Positions 1 through 8,060 of a DNA stretch of 64,000 bases are shown here, piece by piece. A program made the position numbers and the translations under genes. Every line of letters starts with the position of its first letter. Within the stretch, counting starts at the first letter, position 1. Below the pieces are notes generated by a model. That model searched no databases and was not told the origin of the DNA. It saw only the letters and a list, made by a program, of their open reading frames with translations. The DNA comes from Thiohalocapsa sp. ML1 (GTDB taxonomy: Bacteria; Pseudomonadota; Gammaproteobacteria; Chromatiales; Chromatiaceae): NCBI RefSeq assembly GCF_001469165.1, contig NZ_JABX01000026.1, forward strand, positions 17,839 to 81,838, read 5' to 3'.

Positions 1-216
1 TTGGACCAGGAAGGCGACAAATCGGCGCAGATGAGTCAATTCCATCGACACTTGGCCGAAGGGCCGAGGGCCGAAGGGCCGAGGGCCGAGGGCGCCCTCC
101 TCGGCCCTCGGCCCTCGCCCCTTGGTCTCCTTGCTGTGCCGGGTCAGGGCGAGAGGCAGGCCGGCTCTGCTAACCTGCCGGCCTTTGCCAGTCTAGCGAG
201 AAGCCGGAGCAACCAC
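1..216. repeat. Upstream region with GGGCCGA heptamer array and GCAGATGAG motif
   Basis: No convincing gene; the open frame here is only an upstream extension of hisI. Positions 25-43 carry a GCAGATGAGTCAATTCC motif that recurs near 6261-6281 and, inverted, at 19942-19976. Positions about 57-120 hold tandem GGGCCGA heptamers followed by their complement (CTCGGCC), so the transcript could fold into a long GC hairpin. The same type of array occurs at many other intergenic sites in the window. Confidence 0.8.
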
Positions 217-678
217 ATGAGCGAGCACGAGGAACATGGCCTTCCGACACATCGGATTTCCGCGAACGAGCGCGCCGCCCTGGGCGACTCCCTGCCCTGG
301 GCGGACGTGCGCGCGAGCCTCAAGCTGACCGCGGACGGCCTGATCCCGGCCATCGCGCAGCAGCACGACACCGGCGAGGTGCTAATGATGGCGTGGATGA
401 ACCTGGAGTCCTTGGACGAAACGCTCGCCACCGGGCGCGTCTGCTATTGGTCGCGCTCCCGCGGCAAGCTCTGGCGCAAGGGCGAATCCTCCGGCCAAGT
501 CCAGCACTTGCAGGAGATGCGGTTCGACTGCGACGGCGACACGCTGCTGCTGTTGGTCGACCAGACCGGCCCCGCCTGCCACACCGGCCGGCGCAATTGC
601 TTCTACAACGCCCTGCGCGGAGACCGCGTGGAGGTGATCGCCGAGCCGCTGATCGATCCGGAGCAGTTGTACAAGTGA
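217..678 (+). CDS. hisI: Phosphoribosyl-AMP cyclohydrolase HisI
   Basis: Cytosolic enzyme of histidine biosynthesis that opens the adenine ring of phosphoribosyl-AMP to give ProFAR. The 153-residue product has the family blocks [13 protein letters not shown] (from residue 50), [18 protein letters not shown] (73-90) and a metal-binding part with D104/C105/D106/D108 and the C121-x6-C128 pair ([11 protein letters not shown]), matching the zinc and magnesium ligands known in HisI. The ATG at 217 is preferred over the longer open frame: it follows a purine-rich GCCGGAGC stretch, and everything upstream is repeat-encoded low complexity. No HisE domain is fused, and no other his gene is adjacent, so the gene stands alone. 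Length is normal for a monofunctional HisI. Confidence 0.95.
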   Translation: MSEHEEHGLPTHRISANERAALGDSLPWADVRASLKLTADGLIPAIAQQHDTGEVLMMAWMNLESLDETLATGRVCYWSRSRGKLWRKGESSGQVQHLQEMRFDCDGDTLLLLVDQTGPACHTGRRNCFYNALRGDRVEVIAEPLIDPEQLYK

Positions 679-721
679 ACCACCGTTGGCCCCCTGCGGA
701 GGGTTGCAGCGAGGCACCCGG

Positions 722-934
722 ATGACAAACGAGATATTGACCTATCTGGACGGGCAGATCACCGTGAACCCGGATCTCTGCAACGGCCGGCCCGCCATTA
801 GAGGGCTGCGCATTACCGTCGAGACCATCTTGGGCTTCTTGAGTGCCGGGGACACGCGAGAAGAGATCCTCGCCCGGTATCCCTCGCTCGTGCCCGATGA
901 CATCGACGCGTGCCTGCGCTTTCCCAAGAGGTAA
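722..934 (+). CDS. DUF433 family protein (antitoxin-like)
   Basis: Small 70-residue protein matching DUF433, a helical DNA-binding-type fold often acting as the antitoxin partner of DUF5615 PIN-like toxins. Visible family signature: ITVNPDLCNGRPAIRGLRIT (13-32) followed by VETILGFLSAGDTREEILARYPSL. The tail ends abruptly at DACLRFPKR, shorter than usual, so the C-terminus may be cut. The ATG at 722 is chosen because homologues start just before this signature. It lies 6 nt upstream of the UPF0175 gene, so the two are probably co-transcribed. Its usual DUF5615 partner is absent; instead a UPF0175/DUF3368 pair follows. Family call is confident; function is inferred from family. Confidence 0.85.
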   Translation: MTNEILTYLDGQITVNPDLCNGRPAIRGLRITVETILGFLSAGDTREEILARYPSLVPDDIDACLRFPKR

Positions 935-940
935 CCAGCT

Positions 941-1192
941 ATGACACAGGTGCGCGTCGACCTACCGGACGCGGTCACCTCGGTGCTGCACTGCGCGCCG
1001 GAGGAGCTGGACCGGGAGCTGCGTTTGGCCGCGGCAACCCAGTGGTACCAGCAGGGCCGCATCTCGCAGGAGTGGGCCGCGCATATCGCCGGCATGGACC
1101 GCACGGATTTCCTGCTGGCACTCGCGCGCATGAACAAGGACTCCTTCGTAGTCGATTTCGAGGACCTGGACCGCGAGCTGGCCCGTGGCTGA
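941..1192 (+). CDS. UPF0175 family protein (putative antitoxin)
   Basis: 83-residue protein with the UPF0175 pattern: N-terminal strand VRVDLPDAV, then ELDRELRLAAATQWYQQGRISQEWAAHIAGMDRTDFL, a helix-turn-helix-like stretch in which the small-residue A-x-x-A-G-M turn is visible. UPF0175 genes commonly precede DUF3368 PIN-like genes and are regarded as antitoxins and DNA-binding autoregulators (family knowledge). The stop overlaps the GTG start of the downstream DUF3368 gene by 8 nt, indicating translational coupling. The ATG follows AAGAGGTAACC, a good ribosome binding site. Confidence 0.87.
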   Translation: MTQVRVDLPDAVTSVLHCAPEELDRELRLAAATQWYQQGRISQEWAAHIAGMDRTDFLLALARMNKDSFVVDFEDLDRELARG

Positions 1193-1670
1193 CCGGGCCA
1201 TCATCAACGCATCGCCGTCGATCTTTCTCTCACGCGCCGGTCACCTGGACCTGCTTCGCATCTTCGCCAGCGAGATCTGGGTGCCCGAGCCGGTGGCCGG
1301 CGAAATCCGCCAGCGCGGACCGGGAGATATCACCGCAAGGATGCTGGACACGACCCATTGGCTGTCCGGCGTTCCGGCGCCGAGCGTTCCGAGATCGATA
1401 GCAGATTGGCGACTCGGCGCCGGAGAATCCAGTGTTCTTGCGCTCGCACTCGAGCACCCCGGCACCGACGCGATCATCGACGATCTGGCCGCGCGACGAT
1501 GCGCCGCCACCCTGTCCATTCCACTGCGCGGCACCCTAGGCATCGTATTGGTTGCCAAGCAGCGTGGCGCTATCCGCTTGGCGCGACCTGTCATCCAGAG
1601 CATGGTGTCGGCCGGCCTGTACTTGTCGCAGAAGGTTCTCGACGCCGCGCTCAGCCGGGTCGGCGAGTAG
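1185..1670 (+). CDS. DUF3368 PIN-like toxin candidate
   Basis: 161-residue protein of the DUF3368 family, a PIN-fold group predicted to be RNase toxins. The start is GTG at 1185 inside the end of the UPF0175 gene. Seen: N-terminal strand AIINASPSIFLSRAGHLDLL, where the first PIN acidic position is Asn (common in this subgroup, which often reads NASPL), then LGAGESSVLALALEHPGTDAIIDDLAARR with conserved Glu and Asp-Asp, and a C-terminal PLRGTLGIVLVAKQRGAI block typical of DUF3368. Tight coupling to UPF0175 supports a type II toxin-antitoxin pair. No frameshift or truncation is visible. Toxic activity is inference. Confidence 0.85.
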   Translation: MADRAIINASPSIFLSRAGHLDLLRIFASEIWVPEPVAGEIRQRGPGDITARMLDTTHWLSGVPAPSVPRSIADWRLGAGESSVLALALEHPGTDAIIDDLAARRCAATLSIPLRGTLGIVLVAKQRGAIRLARPVIQSMVSAGLYLSQKVLDAALSRVGE

Positions 1671-1765
1671 CCCCAACCGATGGAGACGGTCACCCCTTCG
1701 CCAAGTCTCATCAAACCGACGTCACTGCGGCTCGACATGGACATGCGTCCGACGATAGCTACACC

Positions 1766-2422
1766 TCACCCCAACACCGGAAACGCCCCCTTTAGCCCGT
1801 CCACGAGCATCTGCACGCCGATGACCGCGAGGATCAGGCCCATGATGCGCGTAATCACGTTCACGCCGCTCTGGCCGAGGAAGCGCGTCAGCCCCTCGCC
1901 GAACACGAAGAACGCATAGGTGATGGCGCAGAGCAGCGCGAAGGCGCCGATGGTGATGGCAAGCTCCGCCGTGCCGCCGGCGGCGGCGAAGCTCATCGCC
2001 GTCGCGATGGTGCCGGGGCCGGCCAGGATGGGCAGTGCCAGCGGGCTGATGGCCACCGACAGCGCCGCGCTGCGGCTCGCGGCCATGTCCGCGTCGCTCG
2101 GCTGGTGCACCGCCGATGGGCTGCTGTGCAGCATCTGATAGCCGATCAGCGCCACCAGCACGCCGCCCATGATGCGAAACGCGGGCAGCGTAATGCCGAA
2201 TAGATCAAAGATCACGGAGCCGAGCAGGCTGAACACGAGGATGATCAGAAAGGCCGCGAGCAGCGCCTGCAGGGCGATACGGCGGCGCGTGGCCGCATCG
2301 TCACCGGCTGTCAGCCCCAGAAACACGGGGGTGTTCGCGATCGGGTTCATGATCGCGAAGAAGCCCATGAAGACCGACAGCACGTGGCCGACGGTGGCCT
2401 TGTCGAAGGTAAAGAAGTCCAT
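1766..2422 (-). CDS. MarC/UPF0056 family integral membrane protein
   Basis: 218-residue polytopic protein of the inner membrane with about six hydrophobic helices and the MarC signature. It contains GFFAIMNPIANTPVFLGLT near residue 20, IMGGVLVALIGYQML, SPLALPILAGPGTIATAMSF and the C-terminal RIMGLILAVIGVQMLVDGL. Substrate is unknown; the original link of MarC to multiple antibiotic resistance has been questioned. It is transcribed convergently to the DUF3368 gene, with a 95-nt gap, and lies 66 nt downstream of the DUF1269 gene on the same strand. Length is normal for the family. Confidence 0.9.
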   Translation of the reverse strand: MDFFTFDKATVGHVLSVFMGFFAIMNPIANTPVFLGLTAGDDAATRRRIALQALLAAFLIILVFSLLGSVIFDLFGITLPAFRIMGGVLVALIGYQMLHSSPSAVHQPSDADMAASRSAALSVAISPLALPILAGPGTIATAMSFAAAGGTAELAITIGAFALLCAITYAFFVFGEGLTRFLGQSGVNVITRIMGLILAVIGVQMLVDGLKGAFPVLG

Positions 2423-2488
2423 GATGCATGGTGCGCCCGCGCGGCACCGGCGGAGCTGCCGGCGCCGCGCGGGCGGAGCCCACCGCCG

Positions 2489-2989
2489 TCAGGCGGCGGC
2501 GTTGCCTTCGATGACCTCGCGCAGCGCCGCTTCCTCGTCCTTGTTGAGTGAGGTCTTGAGCACCTTGCCCTTGCCGTGGAAGGGCTTGAGCTCCTCAATG
2601 ACCTTGTCCCCCGTGGCCTTGCGCACCAGCACGAACACGGCGGCGCAGCCGGGCTGGAAGTTGGCGGCCAGATCCTTCATAAACTCATCGTTGACGCCGA
2701 TGTCCGACAGCTTGCCGGACAGTGCGCCAGCACTCGCGCCAACCGCGGCGCCGAGCAGCGGGTTCAGAAACAGCATGCCGATCAGCATGCCCCAGAAGCC
2801 GCCGCCGACGGCGCCCATCGCGGTCAGGCTCACGGCCTGGTGCAGCTTCACCTTGCCCTTGTCGTCCTTGGTGACGACGACGACGTCTTCCATGTCGATC
2901 AGGTACTCCTTCTGCATCCGCGCGAGCTCGGCGCGGAGCTGGAACGCGGTCTCTTGATCGGGAAAGGACACGACGACCAAATCACTCAT
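2489..2989 (-). CDS. DUF1269 domain membrane-associated protein
   Basis: 166-residue DUF1269 protein. It begins with a beta-alpha-beta segment (SDLVVVSFPDQETAFQLRAEL, with the EYLIDMEDVVVVTKDDKGKV strand), then a glycine-rich hydrophobic hairpin (AMGAVGGGFWGMLIGMLF and LLGAAVGASAGALSG, about 57-92), then a second alpha/beta half ending in SLNKDEEAALREV. The family is widespread and uncharacterised, with proposed roles in stress or envelope homeostasis. The upstream spacer 2990-3239 shows no other gene. A single-gene transcript or a dicistron with the MarC gene is possible. Confidence 0.88.
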   Translation of the reverse strand: MSDLVVVSFPDQETAFQLRAELARMQKEYLIDMEDVVVVTKDDKGKVKLHQAVSLTAMGAVGGGFWGMLIGMLFLNPLLGAAVGASAGALSGKLSDIGVNDEFMKDLAANFQPGCAAVFVLVRKATGDKVIEELKPFHGKGKVLKTSLNKDEEAALREVIEGNAAA

Positions 2990-3239
2990 GACAGATGCTC
3001 CAAGTGGTGGATATCGGGCCGCGACTCGACGCGGCCCTGGTTGATGCCCCGCGGCGCGGACGCCCCCGGCACGCGCTGGAACCGCATGCGGTCGGCGCCC
3101 CTATTGATGACGGTGCCCCGGCCACGCCGGCGCCGTCGAGCGGGCAAAGATAGCCGACGATGATGACGGTTTCGCCTGTGCGCGCGGCACTGCGCGACCC
3201 GGGTGCGATCGCAAGGCCGGCGGCGTGCGGGCGCTGCGC

Positions 3240-3425
3240 CTACTCCTGCTCGACCTGGTCGAGCGCGTGGCGCAGGGCCTGCAAGATGAGCCCGCGGGCC
3301 GCGGCCTCGTCCAGCTCCGGCACCTCCCAGCTCATGATGCGGCAATACTTTTTCGCCAGGTGGCGGACGTCGTCCTCCAGCTCCTTGCGATAACGTGCGA
3401 TTTCCACATGCTCCAGGTCGGCCAT
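3240..3425 (-). CDS. Small hypothetical protein, 61 aa
   Basis: No family recognised. The product (MADLEHVEIARYRKELEDD..., ending HALDQVEQE) is a charged, predominantly helical protein with one Cys at about residue 28 and a mid-protein SWEVPELDEAAARG segment. A GGGGAAC stretch just upstream of the ATG could serve as ribosome binding site. Base composition and amino-acid usage look coding: acidic and basic residues alternate with Leu/Ala heptads. It is divergent from the degP-like gene across a 315-nt region. A real but uncharacterised small protein is likelier than a shadow frame, though comparative evidence is lacking. Confidence 0.55.
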   Translation of the reverse strand: MADLEHVEIARYRKELEDDVRHLAKKYCRIMSWEVPELDEAAARGLILQALRHALDQVEQE

Positions 3426-3740
3426 GGTGATGTTCCCCGTGTGGTGTGCCGACGGGCGGCTGCCGCGCGCCGGCGATGTCGTTGCGGGATGCTCGGGCTG
3501 CCGGCGCCGTCTTTATCTTGCGCGCCGACGGGACAACCTACGCATCCATGGCCTGCACCGCAAGCAGTCGTGCACGGGCGGCGGGCGGCGGGCCCGGGCG
3601 CATGACCAAAGCGTAATGCCGCCGCAAGCACGCAGTAACCCCGGCGCCCGGATCATACATCGCCAGCGATTATCAGCAGGCCGCCCGGCCCCGGCCCCTT
3701 GCGCCGGCGCCCCGCGGCGACACACCCCCGGAGGGTTCAC
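3426..3740. other. Divergent intergenic region upstream of the protease gene
   Basis: 315 nt between a small minus-strand gene and the degP-like gene. No ORF with convincing coding character and no heptamer array. It presumably holds both divergent promoters, but no clear -35/-10 pair could be assigned. GGAGGG at 3730-3735 is the ribosome binding site that fixes the protease start at 3741. Confidence 0.6.
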
Positions 3741-5321
3741 ATGCACGATTCAATCCGCTCTCGTCAGCAGACTATGACCGGCTCGCGCGCACCGCGCGCC
3801 GCCGCCGCACAGCCGGAGCACACCGACGCTTGGCGCCGGGCCGCGCTCGCCACCGCCGTCGCCCTGACCTTGAGCGCCGGCGCCGGTCTCGTCGCCATCG
3901 GCAACGCGGATGCGGCCGAGGCCGAGCGCGCCGCCGCGGCGTCGGCGCAAGCCCCGCTCGCGGAGCCGGTGGGTCCGCCGAGCTTCGCCGATGTCGCCGA
4001 GCGCGTGACGCCCGCCGTCGTCAACGTCACGGTCGCGCAGAAGCCGCTGCAGCGCATGTCCATGCCCGGCCGCGGGCTGCCGAATGTGCCGGACGACTCG
4101 CCGCTCAAGGATTTCTTCGAGCACTTCGGCATCACGCCGGACCTCGACATGCCGCGCCAGCGCGAAGGCGAGGGCTCCGGGTTCATCATCGACCCGGCCG
4201 GCTACATCGTCACCAACAACCACGTCATCGACGGCGCCGAGACCATCGAGGTGACGCTGAACGACGGCAGCCTGTTCGAGGCCCGCGTCATCGGCCGTGA
4301 CCCCAAGACCGACCTCGCGCTGATCAAGGTCGAAGGCGCGCCGGCGCTGCCGCACGTGGACCTAGGCAACAGCGCCGATGCGCGCATCGGCGACTGGGTG
4401 CTCGCCGTCGGCAACCCCTTCGGCCTGGGCGGATCGGTGAACGCCGGCATCATCTCGGCGCGCGGCCGGGACATCAACTCCGGCCCTTATGACGACTACC
4501 TGCAGATCGACGCGCCCATCAACCGGGGCAACTCGGGCGGGCCGCTGTTCGACGCGCGCGGGCGCGTTATCGGTGTCAACACGGCCATCTACTCGCCGAG
4601 CGGCGGCAACATCGGCATCGGCTTCGCGATCCCGGCGGAGACGGCCGCGGACATCGTGCGGGAGCTGCGCGAGTCCGGCCGTGTCGAGCGCGGCTGGCTT
4701 GGCGTGCAGATCCAGCCGGTGACCGAGGCGGTGGCCGCCAGCCTGGGCTTGGATGAGGCCAAGGGCGTGCTCATCGCCGATGTGCTGCCGGACAGCCCCG
4801 CCATGGCCGCCGGCGTGCGCAGCGGCGACGTGATTCTGCGCGCCGCCGGCCGTCAAATGGAGGAGTACCGCGACCTCACCAAGCTCGTCGCCGGCATCGA
4901 CGCGGGGACCGAGGTCGCGCTGGAGATCGTGCGCGGCGGCAAGGTGCGGAGCCTCGACGTCACCATTGGCCGCATGCCGCAGGACGATCTCGCCATGACC
5001 AAGCCCGGCGAGGAGGCTGAGGACACCGGCCCGCGCATCGGACTCTTCCTGGCACCGCTGACGCCGGAGATGCGCGAGGAGCGCGGCCTGGACGCCGACG
5101 ACCCCGGCGTGCTGGTGGCCCAGGTGGAACAAGGCAGCCCCGCCCAGCGCGCCGGCATCAAGGCCGGCAGCCTCATCAGCATGGTCGGCCAGGAGTCGGT
5201 CACGCACCCGGACGACATCGCCCGCGCCGTGCGCGAGGCCGCCGAGCAGGACCGCCCGTCGATACTGCTGCGGGTAGAGCAGAACGGCGAGCAGCGGTTT
5301 GTGGCAGTCCCGTTCGCTTAA
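3741..5321 (+). CDS. Periplasmic serine endoprotease, DegP/HtrA (Do) family
   Basis: 526-residue periplasmic quality-control protease and chaperone. The ATG at 3741 follows GGAGGG; earlier starts would lie before that site. A basic N-terminus leads into a hydrophobic signal segment (about 32-58, ending ADA). The trypsin-like domain has the full catalytic triad: H161 (TNNHVIDGA), D191 (DPKTDLALIKV) and S265 (NRGNSGGPLF). Two PDZ domains follow: GWLGVQIQPVT to about 410, and a second beginning IGLFLAPLTPEMREE and ending near the C-terminus. Length and order match DegP/DegQ/MucD. It is followed after 77 nt by a two-component pair on the same strand, an arrangement suggesting envelope-stress regulation. 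Which of degP, degQ or mucD it corresponds to is not resolved. Confidence 0.95.
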   Translation: MHDSIRSRQQTMTGSRAPRAAAAQPEHTDAWRRAALATAVALTLSAGAGLVAIGNADAAEAERAAAASAQAPLAEPVGPPSFADVAERVTPAVVNVTVAQKPLQRMSMPGRGLPNVPDDSPLKDFFEHFGITPDLDMPRQREGEGSGFIIDPAGYIVTNNHVIDGAETIEVTLNDGSLFEARVIGRDPKTDLALIKVEGAPALPHVDLGNSADARIGDWVLAVGNPFGLGGSVNAGIISARGRDINSGPYDDYLQIDAPINRGNSGGPLFDARGRVIGVNTAIYSPSGGNIGIGFAIPAETAADIVRELRESGRVERGWLGVQIQPVTEAVAASLGLDEAKGVLIADVLPDSPAMAAGVRSGDVILRAAGRQMEEYRDLTKLVAGIDAGTEVALEIVRGGKVRSLDVTIGRMPQDDLAMTKPGEEAEDTGPRIGLFLAPLTPEMREERGLDADDPGVLVAQVEQGSPAQRAGIKAGSLISMVGQESVTHPDDIARAVREAAEQDRPSILLRVEQNGEQRFVAVPFA

Positions 5322-5330
5322 GTGAGTGGC

Positions 5331-5396
5331 TAGGGGCTAGGTGCTAGGTGCTAGGGCCTAGCACCTAGCACCTAGCACCTTCCCCTAGCACCTTCC
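5331..5396. repeat. Heptamer array forming a perfect inverted repeat
   Basis: Between the protease stop and the response-regulator start: copies of CTAGGTG/GGTGCTA run into their exact complement (GCACCTA), giving a stem of about 20 bp, followed by further CTAGCACCTT units. The array ends only a few bases before the ATG at 5399, and no Shine-Dalgarno sequence is visible there. In mRNA this would form a strong hairpin between the two cistrons. Confidence 0.9.
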
Positions 5397-5398
5397 CC

Positions 5399-6076
5399 AT
5401 GCACATTCTCCTCATCGAAGACGACGCCCAGCTCGCGGCCTATCTGAGCAAGGCCCTGCGCGAGGTCGGCGCCAACGTCGACCACGCCGCGGACGGCCGC
5501 GCGGGGCTCTTGCTCGCGGCGGGCAACGACTACGACGTGCTGGTCATCGACCGCATGCTGCCGTCGCTGGACGGGCTCGCCGTGCTGCGCACGCTGCGCG
5601 CGTCGGACAACCGCACGCCGGTCTTGATCCTGAGCGCGCTCGGCGAGGTGGACGACCGCGTCGAGGGCCTGCGCGCCGGCGGCGACGACTATCTGGTCAA
5701 GCCCTTCGCCTTCTCGGAGCTGCACGCGCGCATCGAGGCACTGCTGCGCCGCGCCACCCCGGGCGACGTGCCCGAGACCCACTTCAGCGTCGGCGACCTG
5801 GAGCTGGATCTACTGACGCGGGAGGTCACCCGCGCCGGCAAGAAGATCCCGCTGCAGCCGCGGGAGTTCCGGCTGCTCGAATACCTCATGCGCCACGCGG
5901 GCCAGGTGGTCACGCGCACCATGCTGCTGGAGCACGTCTGGGACTACCACTTCGACCCCCAGACCAACGTCATCGACGTGCACGTCAGCCGGCTCCGCGG
6001 CAAGATCGATCGCGACTTCGACCCGCCCCTGCTGCACACCGTGCGCGGTGCGGGCTATGTGATTCGGGCCGGCTGA
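5399..6076 (+). CDS. OmpR-family two-component response regulator
   Basis: 225-residue DNA-binding regulator. The receiver domain (1-115) has the acidic pair E8/D9, phospho-acceptor D51 (VLVIDRMLP) and K101 (YLVKPFAF). The winged-helix output domain (about 125-222) shows PREFRLLEYLMRHAGQVV, the recognition helix region NVIDVHVSRLRGKID and the terminal HTVRGAGYVIR hairpin. It is paired with the histidine kinase that begins 388 nt downstream, and lies just after the HtrA protease, so periplasmic protein stress or metal stress is a plausible input. The ATG lies directly against a CTAG-type array with no purine-rich ribosome binding site, suggesting leaderless or coupled translation. Target genes cannot be read from sequence. 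Confidence 0.93.
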   Translation: MHILLIEDDAQLAAYLSKALREVGANVDHAADGRAGLLLAAGNDYDVLVIDRMLPSLDGLAVLRTLRASDNRTPVLILSALGEVDDRVEGLRAGGDDYLVKPFAFSELHARIEALLRRATPGDVPETHFSVGDLELDLLTREVTRAGKKIPLQPREFRLLEYLMRHAGQVVTRTMLLEHVWDYHFDPQTNVIDVHVSRLRGKIDRDFDPPLLHTVRGAGYVIRAG

Positions 6077-6463
6077 GCGGCTCAACACGACCACAGTGCG
6101 GGATGCAGTGCTGTCGCGACTGCGGAGCCGACCGGGAGGTCGGCTCTCCGGCCGGGAGGTCGGCTCTCCGGCCGGAAGCCTCGCTCGATTGCTTCATGGC
6201 GCCGAACGTTTGCAGATGAGGTTCGCAGATGAGGTTCGCAGATGAGGTTGCAGATGAGGTTTGCAGATGAGTCCAGTTTCGCGGCGACAAGGCGGTTGCA
6301 GGGAAAAGGGCCGAGGGCCAAGGGAGCCACCCTCGGCCCTCGGCCCTTGATTCAATGCGCCAACGAGCGGGCTACGCAAGAATACGCTCCGTGCCCTGGT
6401 CGCTCTGAAGCTCTGCCCCCCTAGCCCCTAGCCCCTAGCCCCTAGCCCCTAGCCCCTCACAAA
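6077..6463. repeat. Intergenic repeat cluster between regulator and kinase genes
   Basis: 387 nt without a gene. In order: two copies of CCGGGAGGTCGGCTCTC (6127-6170); the GGCGCC..GTTTGCAGATGAG motif at 6198 followed by four further GCAGATGAGGTTC-type units of about 13 bp, the last reading TTGCAGATGAGTCCAGTTTCG (6261-6281); a GGGCCGAGGGCCAAGG block facing its complement CTCGGCC (about 6308-6348); and a CTAGCCC heptamer array (about 6419-6458) that ends a few bases before the kinase ATG, again without a visible ribosome binding site. Such a spacer is unusual between a regulator and its kinase. Confidence 0.88.
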
Positions 6464-8014
6464 ATGACTCGCCCCCGCGAGATCCTCGCCAGCTTCACCT
6501 TCCGGCTTGCGCTGCTCTACGCCCTACTGCTGGCGGGCTCCGTGATCATGCTGCTCGGCTTCATCTACTGGTCCACCGCCGGCTACATGAGCCGGCAGAC
6601 CGACGCCACCATCGAGGCCGAGATCCAGGGCCTCGCCGAGCAGTATCGCCGCCGCGGCCTCGGCGGCCTCACCACGCTGCTCGCCGAGCGCAGCGCCCGC
6701 GCGCCCACCGGCGCCGGCGTCTATCTGCTTGCCGATGACGACTACCGCCCGCTGGTGGGCAACATCAACGCCTGGCCCGACGTGGAGCCGGACCACGCCG
6801 GCTGGATCGACTTCCGGCTGCGCGAGGCCGACGGCGCCGCCGCCGGCGAAGAGCACGCGGCCCGCGGCAAGGTGTTCCGCCTGCGCGGCGGGCTCAGGCT
6901 CCTGGTGGGCCGCGACGTGCGCGAGCTGACGGCGGCCCGCGCCCTGATCCGCGAAACCCTCGGCTGGGGGCTCGCCATGACCGTCGCGCTCGCGCTCGCC
7001 GGCGGCTGGCTTATGAGTGCCGGCGTCGTGCGCCGCATCGAGGCGGTGAACCAAGTGGGCCGCGAGATCATGGAGGGCGACCTGTCCCGGCGCGTGCCGA
7101 CGGATGGCAGCGGCGACGAGCTCGATCAGCTCGCGGTGAACCTGAACCGCATGCTCGCGCGCATCGAGGCGCTCATGGCGAGCGTCCGGCAGGTGTCGGA
7201 CAACATCGCCCACGATCTGCGCACCCCCTTGTCGCGTCTGCATACCAAGCTGAGCGAGCTGCGCGACACGGGCGTGGCCGGGGCGGCCGCCGACGGCATC
7301 GACGCGGCCATCGCCGACGCCGAGGAGCTGCTTGCCGCCTTCAACGCACTGTTGCGCATCGCGCGCGTGGAGTCCGGCAGCCGCCGCGCCGCCTTCGCGG
7401 ACTTAGACCCGGTGGTGCTGCTGCACGACGTGGCGGAGCTCTACGAGCCGCTCGCCGCGGACAAGGCGCAACGCCTGACGGTGTCGCCGCCGCTGCCCGA
7501 GGACGGCGGCACCGGTGCACCCGCGAGCGCGCTGCACCTGCACGGCGACCGCGACCTGCTGTTCCAGGCACTCGCGAACCTGCTCGACAACGCCATCAAG
7601 TACACGCCGGCCGGTGGCGACATTCATCTCGCAGCGGCGCTGACGCCCCGGGGTCTCGCGCTCAGCGTCGGCGATTCCGGCCCCGGCATCCCGCCGGAGC
7701 TGCGCGAGAAGGTGCTGCAGCGCTTCTACCGCATCGACGCCAGCCGCTCCGCGCCCGGCCACGGCCTGGGCCTGAGCCTGGTGCAGGCGGTGGCGCAGCT
7801 ACACGGCGCGGAGCTGGTGCTCGCGGATGCGGCGCCGGGGCTGCGGGTCGCATTGTGCTTTCCGTCCACGCGCGCGACATCGCCGTCGCCACCGGGCAAG
7901 CACCCGACCCCGGAGGTCCCGGAGGTCCCGGAGGTCCCGGAGGTCCCGGAGGTCCCGGTAGAGCACCGGCTCGAAGCCGCGCCGCGCGCAGCATCAGCTC
8001 GCGGGCACACCTGA
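6464..8014 (+). CDS. Membrane sensor histidine kinase
   Basis: 516-residue kinase partner of the upstream regulator. TM1 is about residues 12-36, a periplasmic sensor runs to about 160, TM2 about 164-186, then HAMP, HisKA with H250 (NIAHDLRTPLSRLH), and HATPase_c with N box (LLDNAIKY), G1 (GDSGPGIPPE) and G2 (GHGLGLSLVQA). The domain order is that of a standard orthodox kinase. Oddity: after the ATPase domain the frame continues about 50 residues through five exact 9-bp repeats (7912-7956) encoding a Glu-Val-Pro tract, then a basic Ala-rich end. Start ATG 6464 begins MTRPREIL directly before TM1. The ligand is unknown. Confidence 0.92.
   Translation: MTRPREILASFTFRLALLYALLLAGSVIMLLGFIYWSTAGYMSRQTDATIEAEIQGLAEQYRRRGLGGLTTLLAERSARAPTGAGVYLLADDDYRPLVGNINAWPDVEPDHAGWIDFRLREADGAAAGEEHAARGKVFRLRGGLRLLVGRDVRELTAARALIRETLGWGLAMTVALALAGGWLMSAGVVRRIEAVNQVGREIMEGDLSRRVPTDGSGDELDQLAVNLNRMLARIEALMASVRQVSDNIAHDLRTPLSRLHTKLSELRDTGVAGAAADGIDAAIADAEELLAAFNALLRIARVESGSRRAAFADLDPVVLLHDVAELYEPLAADKAQRLTVSPPLPEDGGTGAPASALHLHGDRDLLFQALANLLDNAIKYTPAGGDIHLAAALTPRGLALSVGDSGPGIPPELREKVLQRFYRIDASRSAPGHGLGLSLVQAVAQLHGAELVLADAAPGLRVALCFPSTRATSPSPPGKHPTPEVPEVPEVPEVPEVPVEHRLEAAPRAASARGHT
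7912..7956 (+). repeat. Five exact GGAGGTCCC repeats inside the kinase gene
   Basis: Nine-base tandem unit, five copies, in frame; each encodes Glu-Val-Pro. It lies in the C-terminal extension beyond the ATPase domain. Being in-frame and exact, it could expand or contract by slippage without destroying the kinase core. Confidence 0.92.
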
Positions 8015-8060
8015 TCACCGTCGACGTAACGAAAGCCGACGCAATAAGCGCCGACGGGAT

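Noticed and set aside
7662..8018. Minus-strand frame encoding a collagen-like Gly-Pro-Pro tract
   Set aside because: It is the antisense of the five 9-bp repeats in the kinase gene; no start signal or other coding feature.
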